Positions 1-7,386 of a DNA stretch of 11,033 nt are shown here, piece after piece. Within the stretch, counting starts at the first letter, position 1; each line of letters opens with the position of its first letter. A program made the translations under genes and the position numbers. Source of the stretch: an uncultured Bacteroides sp. (GTDB lineage Bacteria > Bacteroidota > Bacteroidia > Bacteroidales > Bacteroidaceae); NCBI GenBank assembly GCA_900542985.1, contig UQPQ01000062.1, forward strand, positions 1-11,033, in the 5' to 3' direction. The notes below the pieces were generated by a model that saw only the letters and a program-made list of their open reading frames with translations, did not search any database and was not told where the DNA came from.

Positions 1-30
1 CTCATAAATCTACCCTTAATCGTGTATTGG

Positions 31-507
31 ATGATAGTTGCGGATTTTAGGGTAATTATTAATTCGTACGAAGAATTTGAAAAACTGCTGGGACAGCAGA
101 TTGGTGTATCCGAGTGGCTGGAAGTTTCTCAGGAACGTATTAATCAGTTTGCTGATGCAACTTTAGACCATCAGTGGATTCATGTTGATGTTGAAAGAGC
201 TAAAGCAGAAAGTCCGTTTAAGAGCACTATCGTACACGGTTATCTCACCCTTTCATTGTTGCCTTATTTCTGGAATCAGATTATCGAGGTGAACAACTTG
301 AAAATGATGGTAAACTACGGAATGGATAAAATGAAGTTCGGTCAGGCTGTGTTGTCAGGACAGAAAATTCGTATGGTAGCTCATTTGCATTCACTGGTAA
401 ATTTGCGTGGTACTGCAAAGGCTGAAATTAAGTTTGCTATCGAAATAGAAGGAGAAAAGAAAAAAGCACTCGAAGGTATTGCTACTTTCCTTTATTATTT
501 CAACTGA
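31..507 (+). CDS. MaoC family (R)-specific dehydratase / hotdog-fold protein
   Basis: Small cytoplasmic hotdog-fold protein of the MaoC/NodN-like hydratase group, which hydrates or dehydrates acyl-CoA-type thioesters; the real substrate is unknown. With the ATG at 31 it is 158 aa, a normal length for a single-domain MaoC protein. The hydratase-2 motif is clear: FADATLDHQWIH carries the catalytic Asp (residue 46) and His (residue 51), followed by the conserved HGYLTLSLLP segment (about 69-78) and NYGMDKMKF (about 95-103), typical of the NodN-like branch. The start is uncertain. An in-frame GTG at 22 would add three residues, and similarity to relatives probably begins only near VIINSYEEFE, about eight codons after the ATG. 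Only 30 bases lie upstream, so the promoter and upstream neighbour are not visible. A hairpin follows the stop. Family confident; substrate not. Confidence 0.88.
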   Translation: MIVADFRVIINSYEEFEKLLGQQIGVSEWLEVSQERINQFADATLDHQWIHVDVERAKAESPFKSTIVHGYLTLSLLPYFWNQIIEVNNLKMMVNYGMDKMKFGQAVLSGQKIRMVAHLHSLVNLRGTAKAEIKFAIEIEGEKKKALEGIATFLYYFN

Positions 508-530
508 TTGTAGACTCATGAAATAAAAGG

Positions 531-569
531 AAATGCCATTCGGCGCGTAAGCGAAGGATGGCATTTTTT
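531..569 (+). terminator. Hairpin with T-run after the MaoC gene
   Basis: Arms 531-541 (AAATGCCATTC) and 556-566 (GGATGGCATTT) form an 11-bp stem with one G-U pair. The loop can fold further as CGC-GTAA-GCG. The right arm runs into six T residues (564-569). This is a good intrinsic terminator for the MaoC gene. It ends only 11 bases before the ATG of the next gene, and I see no TAnnTTTG promoter between them, so some read-through, or a regulatory role in the next gene's leader, is possible. Confidence 0.75.
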
Positions 570-580
570 ATGTATATATT

Positions 581-1294
581 ATGCTGACAAAGAATGAATT
601 GGATACTTGTCTCTGTAAATGGGCAGAAGAGTATCATTGTAGTGATTTTATAGCGGCCGATCCGGTACAGTTTCCGAATCGGTATACGGTGAAAGAAGAC
701 ATCGAAATCAGTGGGCTGCTGACAGCGGTATTGAGCTTTGGTAACAGGATTCAGATTCTGAAGAAAGCTGATGAACTGGATAGAATCATGGGGCATGCAC
801 CGTTGACTTATGTTTTATCCGGAAAATGGAGAGATGATTTTCCGGAATCGGATGGTCGTAGCTTTTATCGTATGCTGTCTTATGCCGATGTTCGTGGATA
901 CTTTGAAAAACTATATAGAGTATATGCTGCAGGAAAAACACTGGAAGATGCTTTGAAGGAATACAAGGGTATCCCCATGCAGCAACTGTGTAGTTTTTTA
1001 GGAGTTTCCGATCGCAGTCCTCAGAAGAAACTGAATATGTTTTTGCGTTGGATGATTCGTACCGGTTCGCCGGTAGACTTTGGTATCTGGTCTACTATGT
1101 CGGCTTCGCAACTCGTCATACCTTTAGATACTCACGTGTGTAGGGTGGCCTATCAGTTGGGGCTGACCGAAAGTGCTTCCTTTTCGCTGAACAATGCGAA
1201 AAAGATTACAGCCGCACTGGAAAAAGTGTTTCCCGGCGATCCTTGTCTGGGCGATTTTGCTTTGTTTGGTTATGGAGTAAATCACAAAGAATAA
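581..1294 (+). CDS. TIGR02757 (DUF2400) family protein
   Basis: A 237-aa protein of the TIGR02757/DUF2400 family, common in Bacteroidetes and some other bacteria and of unestablished function. Family hallmarks are visible in order: an N-terminal DFIAADPVQFPNRY block (about residues 22-35), the segment EDIEISGLLTAVLSFGNR (39-56), a central QKKLNMFLRWMIR block (148-160), LVIPLDTHVCRVAYQLGL (179-196) and a terminal GDFALFGYGVNH. The PLDTHV and GYG blocks resemble the helical fold of HhH-type DNA glycosylases, so a DNA-related role is a possibility (inference only). The protein has no signal peptide or membrane segment and its length is normal. The ATG at 581 is chosen because family similarity begins almost at once. 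The gene lies 11 bases after a hairpin and is convergent with the glycosyltransferase gene, with 21 bases between the stop codons. Confidence 0.9.
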   Translation: MLTKNELDTCLCKWAEEYHCSDFIAADPVQFPNRYTVKEDIEISGLLTAVLSFGNRIQILKKADELDRIMGHAPLTYVLSGKWRDDFPESDGRSFYRMLSYADVRGYFEKLYRVYAAGKTLEDALKEYKGIPMQQLCSFLGVSDRSPQKKLNMFLRWMIRTGSPVDFGIWSTMSASQLVIPLDTHVCRVAYQLGLTESASFSLNNAKKITAALEKVFPGDPCLGDFALFGYGVNHKE

Positions 1295-1315
1295 AAGCTT
1301 TTCTTATCCCCAATC

Positions 1316-2470
1316 TTATCGCCGCATAAAGTCGGTTTTGGTACGGAACAAATAGCGGATTTTCATACCTATGCTCCAAAACGGGCGAGCCATATCGAAG
1401 AACGGGAATATGCAACAAAGATTTTCCTGCAAGTCTTTTGCTGTATTTCGGAAAACCATCATCAGGCATGCGAAGCGTATCAGCCAAAGCAGAAAGGCTA
1501 TGGCTACTCCCGTCCACCACTGTTGGAAAATGCTTAATGCTAAAGCACAGAGTGTAGTCAACTGGAAAAGAATGCATGTGCCGGTTTCTATGGCATTCAT
1601 CAGTCGGGAAACACCTTTGTAATAGTGTCCGGTAACTAAATGATTCATTTGTTCTTCGTACCAAATGCGTTTAAAAGGAGGTACCGGCATGCGGACGATA
1701 CTTTCTGCTTCTGTAGCCACTTGTGTATTTTCTTTTCTTGCTACGGCATTGATAAACAAGTCATCTTCTCCACGTTGCAGTTGTAAGTGGTCGGAGAATC
1801 CTTTGTGACGTTCGTATAGGCTTTTCCGGTATGCTAAGTTTCGTCCTATACCCATATACGGACGTCCGGCTAAAGCACTGCCTAAGAAACGTAAAGAATG
1901 GAAGAACTCGATTGTTGTAATTTTACGTGCAAACCATCCGGATTGAGGCAGGTAGTTGCTATACCCTAATACGATATCAGTCTTGTCATCAAAGTGACCA
2001 GCCATACTTTTCAGCCAGTTCTTGCTTGTCGGACGGCAATAAGGCTCTGTAAAGACAAGCCATTCGTATCGGCTGGCGCGTATTCCCATTGCTATGCCAA
2101 GCTTTTTCCGGCTCACATATCTGGCACTTTCCGGGATGAAGCTCTGATAAAGATTCTGATAACGTAAAGACAGGCGTTTCAGTATGTCATCGTCTTCACC
2201 TGCCGACTTATCATTGATAACAATAACTTCAAACTCCGGATAGTCCTGTTCGAGAATAGCCGGAAGATTTTCTTCTAATGCTTTTCCTGAATCTTTAGTG
2301 ACAATAATTACTGAGATAGGAGGATATTGTATCGGAGCAGGGGAGGTGTTGCGGCGAGCACAGTGGATACGGTTGTATACGCCAAAGATATAATATAACT
2401 GGATTAGAAATAGTATTCCACATAACCCAATGGATAGGGTAGAGAGTGTACAGATATCAGTTGCTTCCAT
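1316..2470 (-). CDS. Membrane-anchored family 2 glycosyltransferase
   Basis: A 384-aa inner-membrane glycosyltransferase of the GT2 (GT-A fold) family, likely transferring a sugar from a nucleotide-sugar during polysaccharide or glycolipid assembly; donor and acceptor cannot be told. A hydrophobic N-terminal segment (about residues 9-31) precedes the GT-A domain, which begins at ISVIIVTKDSG (52-62) and continues through QDYPEFEVIVIND (75-87). YMGIGRNLAYRKSLY (205-219) and QRGEDDLF (232-239) match the acceptor-side GxGxNLAYR and ED motifs of this group. Two hydrophobic stretches follow (about 297-315 and 319-340). At the position where relatives usually have a DxD-like metal site (for example TDADC.P), the sequence reads FTEPYCRP (140-147). 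The metal site is therefore altered or the enzyme uses a variant. The gene appears to be transcribed alone from the box at 2494-2501. Confidence 0.88.
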   Translation of the reverse strand: MEATDICTLSTLSIGLCGILFLIQLYYIFGVYNRIHCARRNTSPAPIQYPPISVIIVTKDSGKALEENLPAILEQDYPEFEVIVINDKSAGEDDDILKRLSLRYQNLYQSFIPESARYVSRKKLGIAMGIRASRYEWLVFTEPYCRPTSKNWLKSMAGHFDDKTDIVLGYSNYLPQSGWFARKITTIEFFHSLRFLGSALAGRPYMGIGRNLAYRKSLYERHKGFSDHLQLQRGEDDLFINAVARKENTQVATEAESIVRMPVPPFKRIWYEEQMNHLVTGHYYKGVSRLMNAIETGTCILFQLTTLCALALSIFQQWWTGVAIAFLLWLIRFACLMMVFRNTAKDLQENLCCIFPFFDMARPFWSIGMKIRYLFRTKTDFMRR

Positions 2471-2493
2471 TGTTTATTTTTCATTGAACGGTG

Positions 2494-2501
2494 CAAAAGT
2501 A
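2494..2501 (-). promoter_or_regulatory. Bacteroides -7 box for the glycosyltransferase gene
   Basis: On the minus strand this reads TACTTTTG, a full match to the TAnnTTTG box of the Bacteroides primary sigma factor. It lies 23 bases before the ATG at 2470, as is usual in this group. I see no good TTTG -33 box 19-21 bases upstream. It sits between the lysA terminator and the glycosyltransferase, consistent with a separate transcript. Confidence 0.6.
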
Positions 2502-2536
2502 ATGAAAAATATCGGGCTGTGTTCTCTTTAAAAAGA

Positions 2537-2567
2537 AAAAGACTGCTTCATGCAGAAACAGTCTTTT
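2537..2567 (-). terminator. Intrinsic terminator after lysA
   Basis: Arms AAAAGACTG (2537-2545) and CAGTCTTTT (2559-2567) pair perfectly, with an inner TTC/GAA extension and a five-base loop. Read on the minus strand, the hairpin continues into TTTTTCTTTTT, a strong U-tract. It lies 25 bases past the lysA stop. The plus-strand side also has a short T-run, so it may work weakly in both directions. Confidence 0.85.
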
Positions 2568-2592
2568 ATAAAATATAGATAGAGTTATATCT

Positions 2593-3753
2593 TTATACTA
2601 GTTCATCCGAAGTATATCCTTGTGGCAGGTTTCGGCAGTTGTATCCCGAAGCCATAATTTCCCCGTATGCACCGGCAGAACGCAGTGCAATGAGGTCTCC
2701 TCGTTTCACCTTATTCAAGTCGATTGCTTTACCAAACACATCCGATGATTCGCAGATAGGTCCTACTACGTCGTATGTTTCTACAGCTTCTTCGGAAGTG
2801 ATATTTTCAATTTTGTGATATGCCTGATAGAGTGCAGGACGAATCAGGTCGGTCATACCACCGTCTACAATAGCAAACTGCTTGTTGGTACCTTGTTTTA
2901 CATAAACCACCTTGGTGATGAGGCTACCACATTGTCCTACTACTGCGCGTCCCAATTCGAAATGCAGGGTTTGCTGTGGGCGCAGACGCAGGTGTTTATG
3001 ATAAGTAGCAAAATACTCGGCAAAGTTAGGGATTGGCTGACGGTTGGGGTGTGCGTAGTCTATACCTAAACCACCACCTACATTGATGTGTTCTACAATG
3101 ATTTGGCGTGCATACAGTTTCTCCTGCAATTCATTGATACGGTTGCAAAGAGCTACAAAGTCTCCCATGTCCAGAATCTGTGAACCAATGTGGAAATGCA
3201 AACCTACAAAGTTGACGTTTTTCATTTCCAAAGCGCGGTCGATGATACCATCCATATCTTTCATACTGATACCGAACTTGTTTTCAGCCAAACCGGTAGT
3301 AATATTGGCATGTGTATGTGCACCTACGTCTGGATTGATACGGAAAGCTACGCGAGCTATTTTACCTTTCTTTTCGGCCAGCTCATTGATAACTTCCAAT
3401 TCGGGTACCGATTCTACATTGAAGCAGAAAATATCATAGTCTAACCCCAAATTGATTTCCCAGTCGGTTTTACCAACTCCGGCATATACAATCTTGCTGG
3501 CAGGAAATCCTGCTTTGATAGCGGCTTTGATTTCTCCTCCGCTCACGCAGTCTGCCCCCAGTCCGCTTTCACGGATAATGCTCAATACCTTAGGATTTGC
3601 ATTGGCTTTTACTGCATAATGTACACAATATTTGCTATATTTTCCTGCTTCAGTTTTTATTGCTTGCAATGTGTCGCGCAGCAGGTTGGCATCATAATAA
3701 TAAAAAGGTGTTTCTAGTTCCCTGAATTTGTTAATCGGAAATGTTCCTTTCAT
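2593..3753 (-). CDS. lysA: Diaminopimelate decarboxylase
   Basis: Cytoplasmic PLP enzyme that decarboxylates meso-diaminopimelate to L-lysine, the last step of lysine synthesis. The 386-aa protein is slightly shorter than many LysA proteins (about 400-420 aa) but complete. It has the alanine-racemase-like barrel followed by the C-terminal beta domain of fold-type III decarboxylases. Visible motifs are the PLP lysine in HYAVKAN (K49), HIGSQI (188-193), NVGGGLGIDY (224-233), the substrate-binding CESSDVFGK (334-342) with the partner-subunit Cys at 334, and SAGAYGEIMASGYN (359-372). The usual EPGR phosphate-binding motif reads ELGR (266-269), a Pro-to-Leu change whose effect I cannot judge. The CESSD motif favours DAP over ornithine or arginine decarboxylase. 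It lies 99 bases downstream of lysC on the same strand, with a hairpin between them, and is followed by an intrinsic terminator. Confidence 0.96.
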   Translation of the reverse strand: MKGTFPINKFRELETPFYYYDANLLRDTLQAIKTEAGKYSKYCVHYAVKANANPKVLSIIRESGLGADCVSGGEIKAAIKAGFPASKIVYAGVGKTDWEINLGLDYDIFCFNVESVPELEVINELAEKKGKIARVAFRINPDVGAHTHANITTGLAENKFGISMKDMDGIIDRALEMKNVNFVGLHFHIGSQILDMGDFVALCNRINELQEKLYARQIIVEHINVGGGLGIDYAHPNRQPIPNFAEYFATYHKHLRLRPQQTLHFELGRAVVGQCGSLITKVVYVKQGTNKQFAIVDGGMTDLIRPALYQAYHKIENITSEEAVETYDVVGPICESSDVFGKAIDLNKVKRGDLIALRSAGAYGEIMASGYNCRNLPQGYTSDELV

Positions 3754-3790
3754 ACTTGTTTAGTCTTTATATATTATAAGTGAAAAATAA

Positions 3791-3831
3791 AAGCGGATGA
3801 CGCGGCTTGAGTGAAACCGTACCATCCGCTT
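3791..3831 (-). terminator. Hairpin with U-tract between lysC and lysA
   Basis: Arms AAGCGGATG (3791-3799) and CATCCGCTT (3823-3831) form a perfect 9-bp stem, with a possible inner CGG/CCG extension. Read in the lysC-to-lysA direction, the hairpin is followed by TTTTATTTTTC, which fits an intrinsic terminator after the lysC stop at 3853. No clear TAnnTTTG promoter for lysA lies between this hairpin and the lysA ATG at 3753. It may therefore act as a partial terminator or attenuator that lowers lysA expression relative to lysC. Confidence 0.75.
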
Positions 3832-3852
3832 ATGTCAATGAGGGATAATCAA

Positions 3853-5172
3853 TTATTTATGATTAAATAATACGTCGCTAAGTGACTGTAATGCTTTTTT
3901 CTTATCTGATTCACGAATCAGGAAAGAAATGTTGTAATTGCTTCCGCCGAAAGAAATCATACGTACCGGAATATCTCGCATGGCATCCAAAGCTTTTGCT
4001 TCGAAACCTACGTTTTCCCATTCCAAATCACCTACTACGCATACGATACACATATCGTGGTCTACAGTTACAGTACCGTATTTCTTCAAGTCATCGATGA
4101 TTTCATTCAAATGCTTGGTGTTGTCTATCGACATTGATACACCTACTTCCGAAGTACAAACCATGTCGATGGCAGTCTGGTAGCTTTCAAAAATTTCGAA
4201 GACTTTACGCAAGAATCCGTGAGCCAATAACATACGGCTCGATTTGATTTTGATAGCTGTAATATTATCCTTTGCTGCTACTGCTTTGATTTTACCTTTT
4301 TCAGTGTCGTTTGAAATCAGTGTACCTGGAGCTGCAGGTTCCATAGTGTTGAGCAAACGTACCGGAATATTAGCGTATTTAGCAGGCTGTACACAAGTTG
4401 GATGCAAAATCTTAGCACCGAAATAAGCCAATTCTGCAGCTTCTTCGAAGTGCAACTGACGTACCGGAGAAGTATGGTCAACAATACGTGGGTCGTTGTC
4501 GTGCATACCGTCGATATCTGTCCAAATCTGAATTTCAGATGCATTGACAGCCGCACCAATCAGTGAAGCGGTATAGTCGCTTCCTCCACGCTGCAGGTTG
4601 TCTATTTCTCCATATGCATTGCGGCAGATAAATCCTTGAGTAATGTAGATTTCCTGTCCGGGATGTTCTTCCAACTGTACGGCAAGTTTTTCGCGGATGT
4701 ATGTAAGATCCGGTTCACTGTTCTTGTCTGTGCGCATGAATTCCAATGCAGGCAATAAAACAGCTTTTACTCCCTGTTCGCACAGATAGTTGGTAACCAT
4801 ATTTGTAGAGATGATTTCACCTTGTGCAAGGATTACTTTCTCTTCAAATAAAGTAAATAAATCTTTTGTAAAAGAACGGATATAATCGAATACAGATTTT
4901 ACAAATTCTGATGTTTTCTGTTTATATTCTTCGGTAGAATAAAGTTCCTCGATGTGCTGTTTATATTTGGCTTCCAGCTTGTTGATGACTTCGTTTGCAC
5001 CTTCGGGATTCTTTTTATAAAGATAATCCGAAATTTCAACTAAGGTATTTGTCGTACCTGACATTGCAGATAAAACTACAATTTTCTGTTCACCGTCAGT
5101 AATCAATTTGGCAACATCCTTCATTCTCTGAGCAGAGCCTACCGATGTTCCTCCAAACTTTAAAACTTTCAT
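3853..5172 (-). CDS. lysC: Aspartate kinase, monofunctional
   Basis: Cytoplasmic ATP:L-aspartate 4-phosphotransferase, the entry step to lysine, threonine, methionine and diaminopimelate. The 439-aa protein has the amino-acid kinase domain (about 1-290) and two C-terminal ACT domains (about 305-365 and 375-435) that usually bind the feedback inhibitor. Motifs are KFGGTSVGS (5-13), LAQGEIIST (115-123), LQRGGSDYTASLIGAA (193-208), WTDIDGMHDNDPR (217-229) and GAKILHPTC (252-260). In the second ACT domain, MISFGGSNYNISFLI (405-419) resembles the lysine-responsive group, so lysine inhibition is likely (inference). The ATG at 5172 is chosen because KFGGTS must lie at the extreme N terminus; the longer frame to 5220 adds 16 residues with no family support and overlaps the promoter box. 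There is no fused homoserine dehydrogenase. The gene pairs with lysA downstream. Confidence 0.95.
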   Translation of the reverse strand: MKVLKFGGTSVGSAQRMKDVAKLITDGEQKIVVLSAMSGTTNTLVEISDYLYKKNPEGANEVINKLEAKYKQHIEELYSTEEYKQKTSEFVKSVFDYIRSFTKDLFTLFEEKVILAQGEIISTNMVTNYLCEQGVKAVLLPALEFMRTDKNSEPDLTYIREKLAVQLEEHPGQEIYITQGFICRNAYGEIDNLQRGGSDYTASLIGAAVNASEIQIWTDIDGMHDNDPRIVDHTSPVRQLHFEEAAELAYFGAKILHPTCVQPAKYANIPVRLLNTMEPAAPGTLISNDTEKGKIKAVAAKDNITAIKIKSSRMLLAHGFLRKVFEIFESYQTAIDMVCTSEVGVSMSIDNTKHLNEIIDDLKKYGTVTVDHDMCIVCVVGDLEWENVGFEAKALDAMRDIPVRMISFGGSNYNISFLIRESDKKKALQSLSDVLFNHK

Positions 5173-5217
5173 TTTCTTGTTCCGAATTTTTAATTGTTCT
5201 ATAATAATTTTAGCGCA

Positions 5218-5225
5218 CAAATATA
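5218..5225 (-). promoter_or_regulatory. Bacteroides -7 box for lysC
   Basis: On the minus strand this reads TATATTTG, a full match to TAnnTTTG, 45 bases before the lysC ATG. The nearest TTTG (minus strand, 5241-5244) lies only 15 bases upstream rather than the usual 19-21, so the -33 element is weak or differently spaced. It separates the lysine genes from the his-ftsE operon, although I see no clear terminator after ftsE in 5226-5283. Confidence 0.6.
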
Positions 5226-5283
5226 GTGATAAAATGAATACAAACTCTTTTTTATCAATAAAATGTACGATGGTTGACTTTTT

Positions 5284-5964
5284 TTATAAATCACTAACTC
5301 CTTGTAGCTTGTGCTGTTCACATCGATATACCTTTCCCGGATATTCTGTGAGAAAACTCAAGTTGTGGGTTGTCATGATAATAGCTGAGCCTTGTTGGCA
5401 GATTTGATGCAGCAACTCAACGATTTTATTGCCTGTTTCTATATCCAGATTTCCTGTGGGTTCATCGGCAATGATGATTTCAGGTTTGTTGAGGATGGCC
5501 CTTGCTATGACAATACGCTGCTGCTCTCCTCCCGATAATTCGTTAGGCATCTTATATCCTTTATTGCTCATTCCTACTAATTCCAGAACTTCCTGTATAC
5601 GGTTGCGTATGTCGGTCTTGTTTTTCCATCCGGTGGCTTGGAGTACAAACTCCAGATTTTCGTATACAGAACGGTCTGTCAACAGCTGGAAATCCTGAAA
5701 AACGATTCCCAACTTTCTGCGTAAATCAGCTATTTGTTTTTGTTTGATAGTACGCATGTTGTAGCCTAATACAGTAGCCTCTCCTCCGGCAATGTCCAAT
5801 TCGCCATAGATAGTTTTCAGAAAAGTTGATTTACCTGTTCCTACTTTTCCTATCAAATAGATGAATTCTCCTTTGTGTAATTCGAAATTTACCTGATTCA
5901 AAATACCAAGGGCCTGCTGGTTGATATCTACTCCTTTATAAGAGATGAGAAGTGTTTCTTCCAT
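5284..5964 (-). CDS. ftsE: FtsE-type ABC transporter ATP-binding protein
   Basis: A 226-aa single-domain ABC ATPase, most like the FtsE proteins of Bacteroidetes. FtsE works with the membrane protein FtsX at the division site to control peptidoglycan hydrolysis. All motifs are intact: Walker A GKVGTGKST (39-47), Q-loop VFQDFQLL (88-95), signature LSGGEQQR (143-150), Walker B IIIADEPT (163-170), D-loop GNLD (171-174) and switch His 200 in TTHNLS. The FQDFQLL...R.VYENL segment is a familiar FtsE/LolD-type feature. No permease gene is adjacent, so the partner (FtsX, if this is FtsE) must be encoded elsewhere. The gene starts 15 bases after hisIE and is probably the last gene of the his transcript. 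LolD- or MacB-type ATPases are the main alternatives; ABC ATPase is certain and FtsE likely. Confidence 0.82.
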   Translation of the reverse strand: MEETLLISYKGVDINQQALGILNQVNFELHKGEFIYLIGKVGTGKSTFLKTIYGELDIAGGEATVLGYNMRTIKQKQIADLRRKLGIVFQDFQLLTDRSVYENLEFVLQATGWKNKTDIRNRIQEVLELVGMSNKGYKMPNELSGGEQQRIVIARAILNKPEIIIADEPTGNLDIETGNKIVELLHQICQQGSAIIMTTHNLSFLTEYPGKVYRCEQHKLQGVSDL

Positions 5965-5979
5965 GTATACTGAATTTGA

Positions 5980-6591
5980 TTAATGCTTCTTCCAGTTTTC
6001 ACTATGACGCTCTTTCAATTCCCGTGCAAGATCTTCGATGCGATAACCTTTAGAGGTAAGCAATACGATGAGGTGATAAAGTAAATCGGCTCCTTCGTAA
6101 ATGAGTCGTTCATCTGTGCCGTTGCATGCTTCGATGACAGTTTCTACAGCTTCTTCCCCTACTTTCTGTGCCATTTTGTTGATGCCTGACTGAAACAGAC
6201 TAGTGGTATATGATTTCTCCGGCATCTCTTCATGACGTTTGTCGATGAAATCTTGTAACTCTTTCAGGAACATGATGTCCTGTTCATTCTTTTCTCCCCA
6301 GCAAGTATCACTTCCAGTATGACATACCGGTCCTTCGGGGTGTACTTTGATGAGAAGAGTATCATTGTCGCAGTCAGACTGTATAGATACTACATGGAGA
6401 AAATTTCCACTTTCTTCTCCTTTAGTCCACAGACGGTTTTTAGTACGGCTGAAGAATGTTACTTTATTGCTTTCTACGGTTTTACGGTAGGCTTCTTCGT
6501 TCATAAATCCCAGCATCAGTACTTTCTGGGTATAATTGTCCTGAATGATGGCCGGAATCAATCCGTTCATTTTCTTGAAATCGAGTGTCAT
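5980..6591 (-). CDS. hisIE: Bifunctional phosphoribosyl-AMP cyclohydrolase / phosphoribosyl-ATP pyrophosphatase
   Basis: Fused enzyme for steps 2 and 3 of histidine synthesis: the HisE part hydrolyses phosphoribosyl-ATP to phosphoribosyl-AMP, and the HisI part opens the purine ring to give ProFAR. The 203-aa length is typical of the fusion. The HisI domain (about 1-102) shows FFSRTKNRLWTKGEESGN (46-63), the Mg-binding DCDND (73-77) and the zinc-binding cysteines in GPVCHTGSDTCW (C90, C97). A short linker leads to the all-alpha HisE domain (about 106-200) with the metal-binding acidic residues in KVGEEAVE (143-150) and EGADLLYHL (166-174). Its product is the HisA substrate, encoded two genes upstream in the same operon. 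It starts 15 bases after hisF, with an A-rich stretch before the ATG and no Shine-Dalgarno, as is usual in Bacteroidetes. Confidence 0.96.
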   Translation of the reverse strand: MTLDFKKMNGLIPAIIQDNYTQKVLMLGFMNEEAYRKTVESNKVTFFSRTKNRLWTKGEESGNFLHVVSIQSDCDNDTLLIKVHPEGPVCHTGSDTCWGEKNEQDIMFLKELQDFIDKRHEEMPEKSYTTSLFQSGINKMAQKVGEEAVETVIEACNGTDERLIYEGADLLYHLIVLLTSKGYRIEDLARELKERHSENWKKH

Positions 6592-6606
6592 AATGTGTTC
6601 TTTTTT

Positions 6607-7362
6607 TTAAATTCTTACATTGATACCTTCTGAGCAAAGATATTGTTTTAATTCGGGAATTTTTATTTCTCCAAAGTGAAAAACACTGGCAGCAAGTGCA
6701 GCACTGGCTTTTCCTTCTGTAAAAGCTTCTTTTATATGTTCTTTGCTGCCGGCTCCTCCCGATGCGATAACAGGGATGGTCAGTCGTTCACTTAATTGAG
6801 CCAGTGCTGTGTTAGCATATCCCTGTTTAATACCATCGTGGTCCATACTGGTAAACAGAATTTCTCCTGCCCCCCGTTCGTTGGCTTCGTGAGCCCAGGC
6901 AAATAGATCCAAATCTGTTTCTATTCGTCCTCCATTCAAAAAACATCTCCATCCATGCTCGGTTTGGCGGGCATCAATGGCGACAACGCAAACCTGTGAA
7001 CCGAAATGTCTTGCTATTTCGTCAATCAGTTGTGGAGTACGGATGGCTGAAGAGTTGATGGAAATCTTGTCGGCACCTGCATTCAGTAACCGTTCTACAT
7101 CCTTTAACTCGTGAATTCCTCCTCCTACTGTAAAAGGGATATTAATCTGTGCTGCTACCTGTTCCACAAGATGTGTAAAAGTCTTCCTGTTTTCATGGCT
7201 GGCGGTAATATCCAGATATACCAACTCGTCTGCTCCTTGCTCGCTATATATGCGTCCTAATTCTACTGGGTCGCCTGCTTGTCGGAGGTTGATAAAGTTG
7301 GTACCTTTTACAGTTTGTCCGTCTTTGATGTCCAAACAAGGGATAATTCTTTTGGCTAACAT
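6607..7362 (-). CDS. hisF: Imidazole glycerol phosphate synthase, cyclase subunit
   Basis: Cyclase subunit of imidazole glycerol phosphate synthase. It uses ammonia channelled from HisH to convert PRFAR into imidazole glycerol phosphate and AICAR. The 251-aa protein is a complete (beta-alpha)8 barrel of normal length. The two catalytic aspartates are in their standard places: D11 in [10 protein letters not shown] and D130 in VVAIDAR. Phosphate-binding loops appear as TVGGGI (78-83) and IASGGAGS, and the HDG segment of [12 protein letters not shown] is present. The hisA gene, whose product makes the PRFAR substrate, ends 24 bases upstream, and hisH, its partner subunit, is the first gene of the operon. 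AICAR release ties the pathway to purine synthesis. Confidence 0.97.
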   Translation of the reverse strand: MLAKRIIPCLDIKDGQTVKGTNFINLRQAGDPVELGRIYSEQGADELVYLDITASHENRKTFTHLVEQVAAQINIPFTVGGGIHELKDVERLLNAGADKISINSSAIRTPQLIDEIARHFGSQVCVVAIDARQTEHGWRCFLNGGRIETDLDLFAWAHEANERGAGEILFTSMDHDGIKQGYANTALAQLSERLTIPVIASGGAGSKEHIKEAFTEGKASAALAASVFHFGEIKIPELKQYLCSEGINVRI

Positions 7363-7386
7363 ATTATATGTATTGTTTTCAAACGT

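Noticed and set aside
1371..1622. Plus-strand ORF of 83 codons inside the glycosyltransferase gene, and a minus-strand ORF at 1206-1664.
   Set aside because: Both lie in other frames of well-supported genes, with no recognisable domain and low-complexity composition typical of shadow frames.
5173..5220. N-terminal extension of aspartate kinase to an ATG at 5220.
   Set aside because: KFGGTS lies at the extreme N terminus of this family, and the extension overlaps the predicted promoter box.
5173..5283. Possible lysine riboswitch upstream of lysC.
   Set aside because: The leader from the predicted promoter is under 45 bases and shows no multi-helix structure; far too short for the lysine aptamer.
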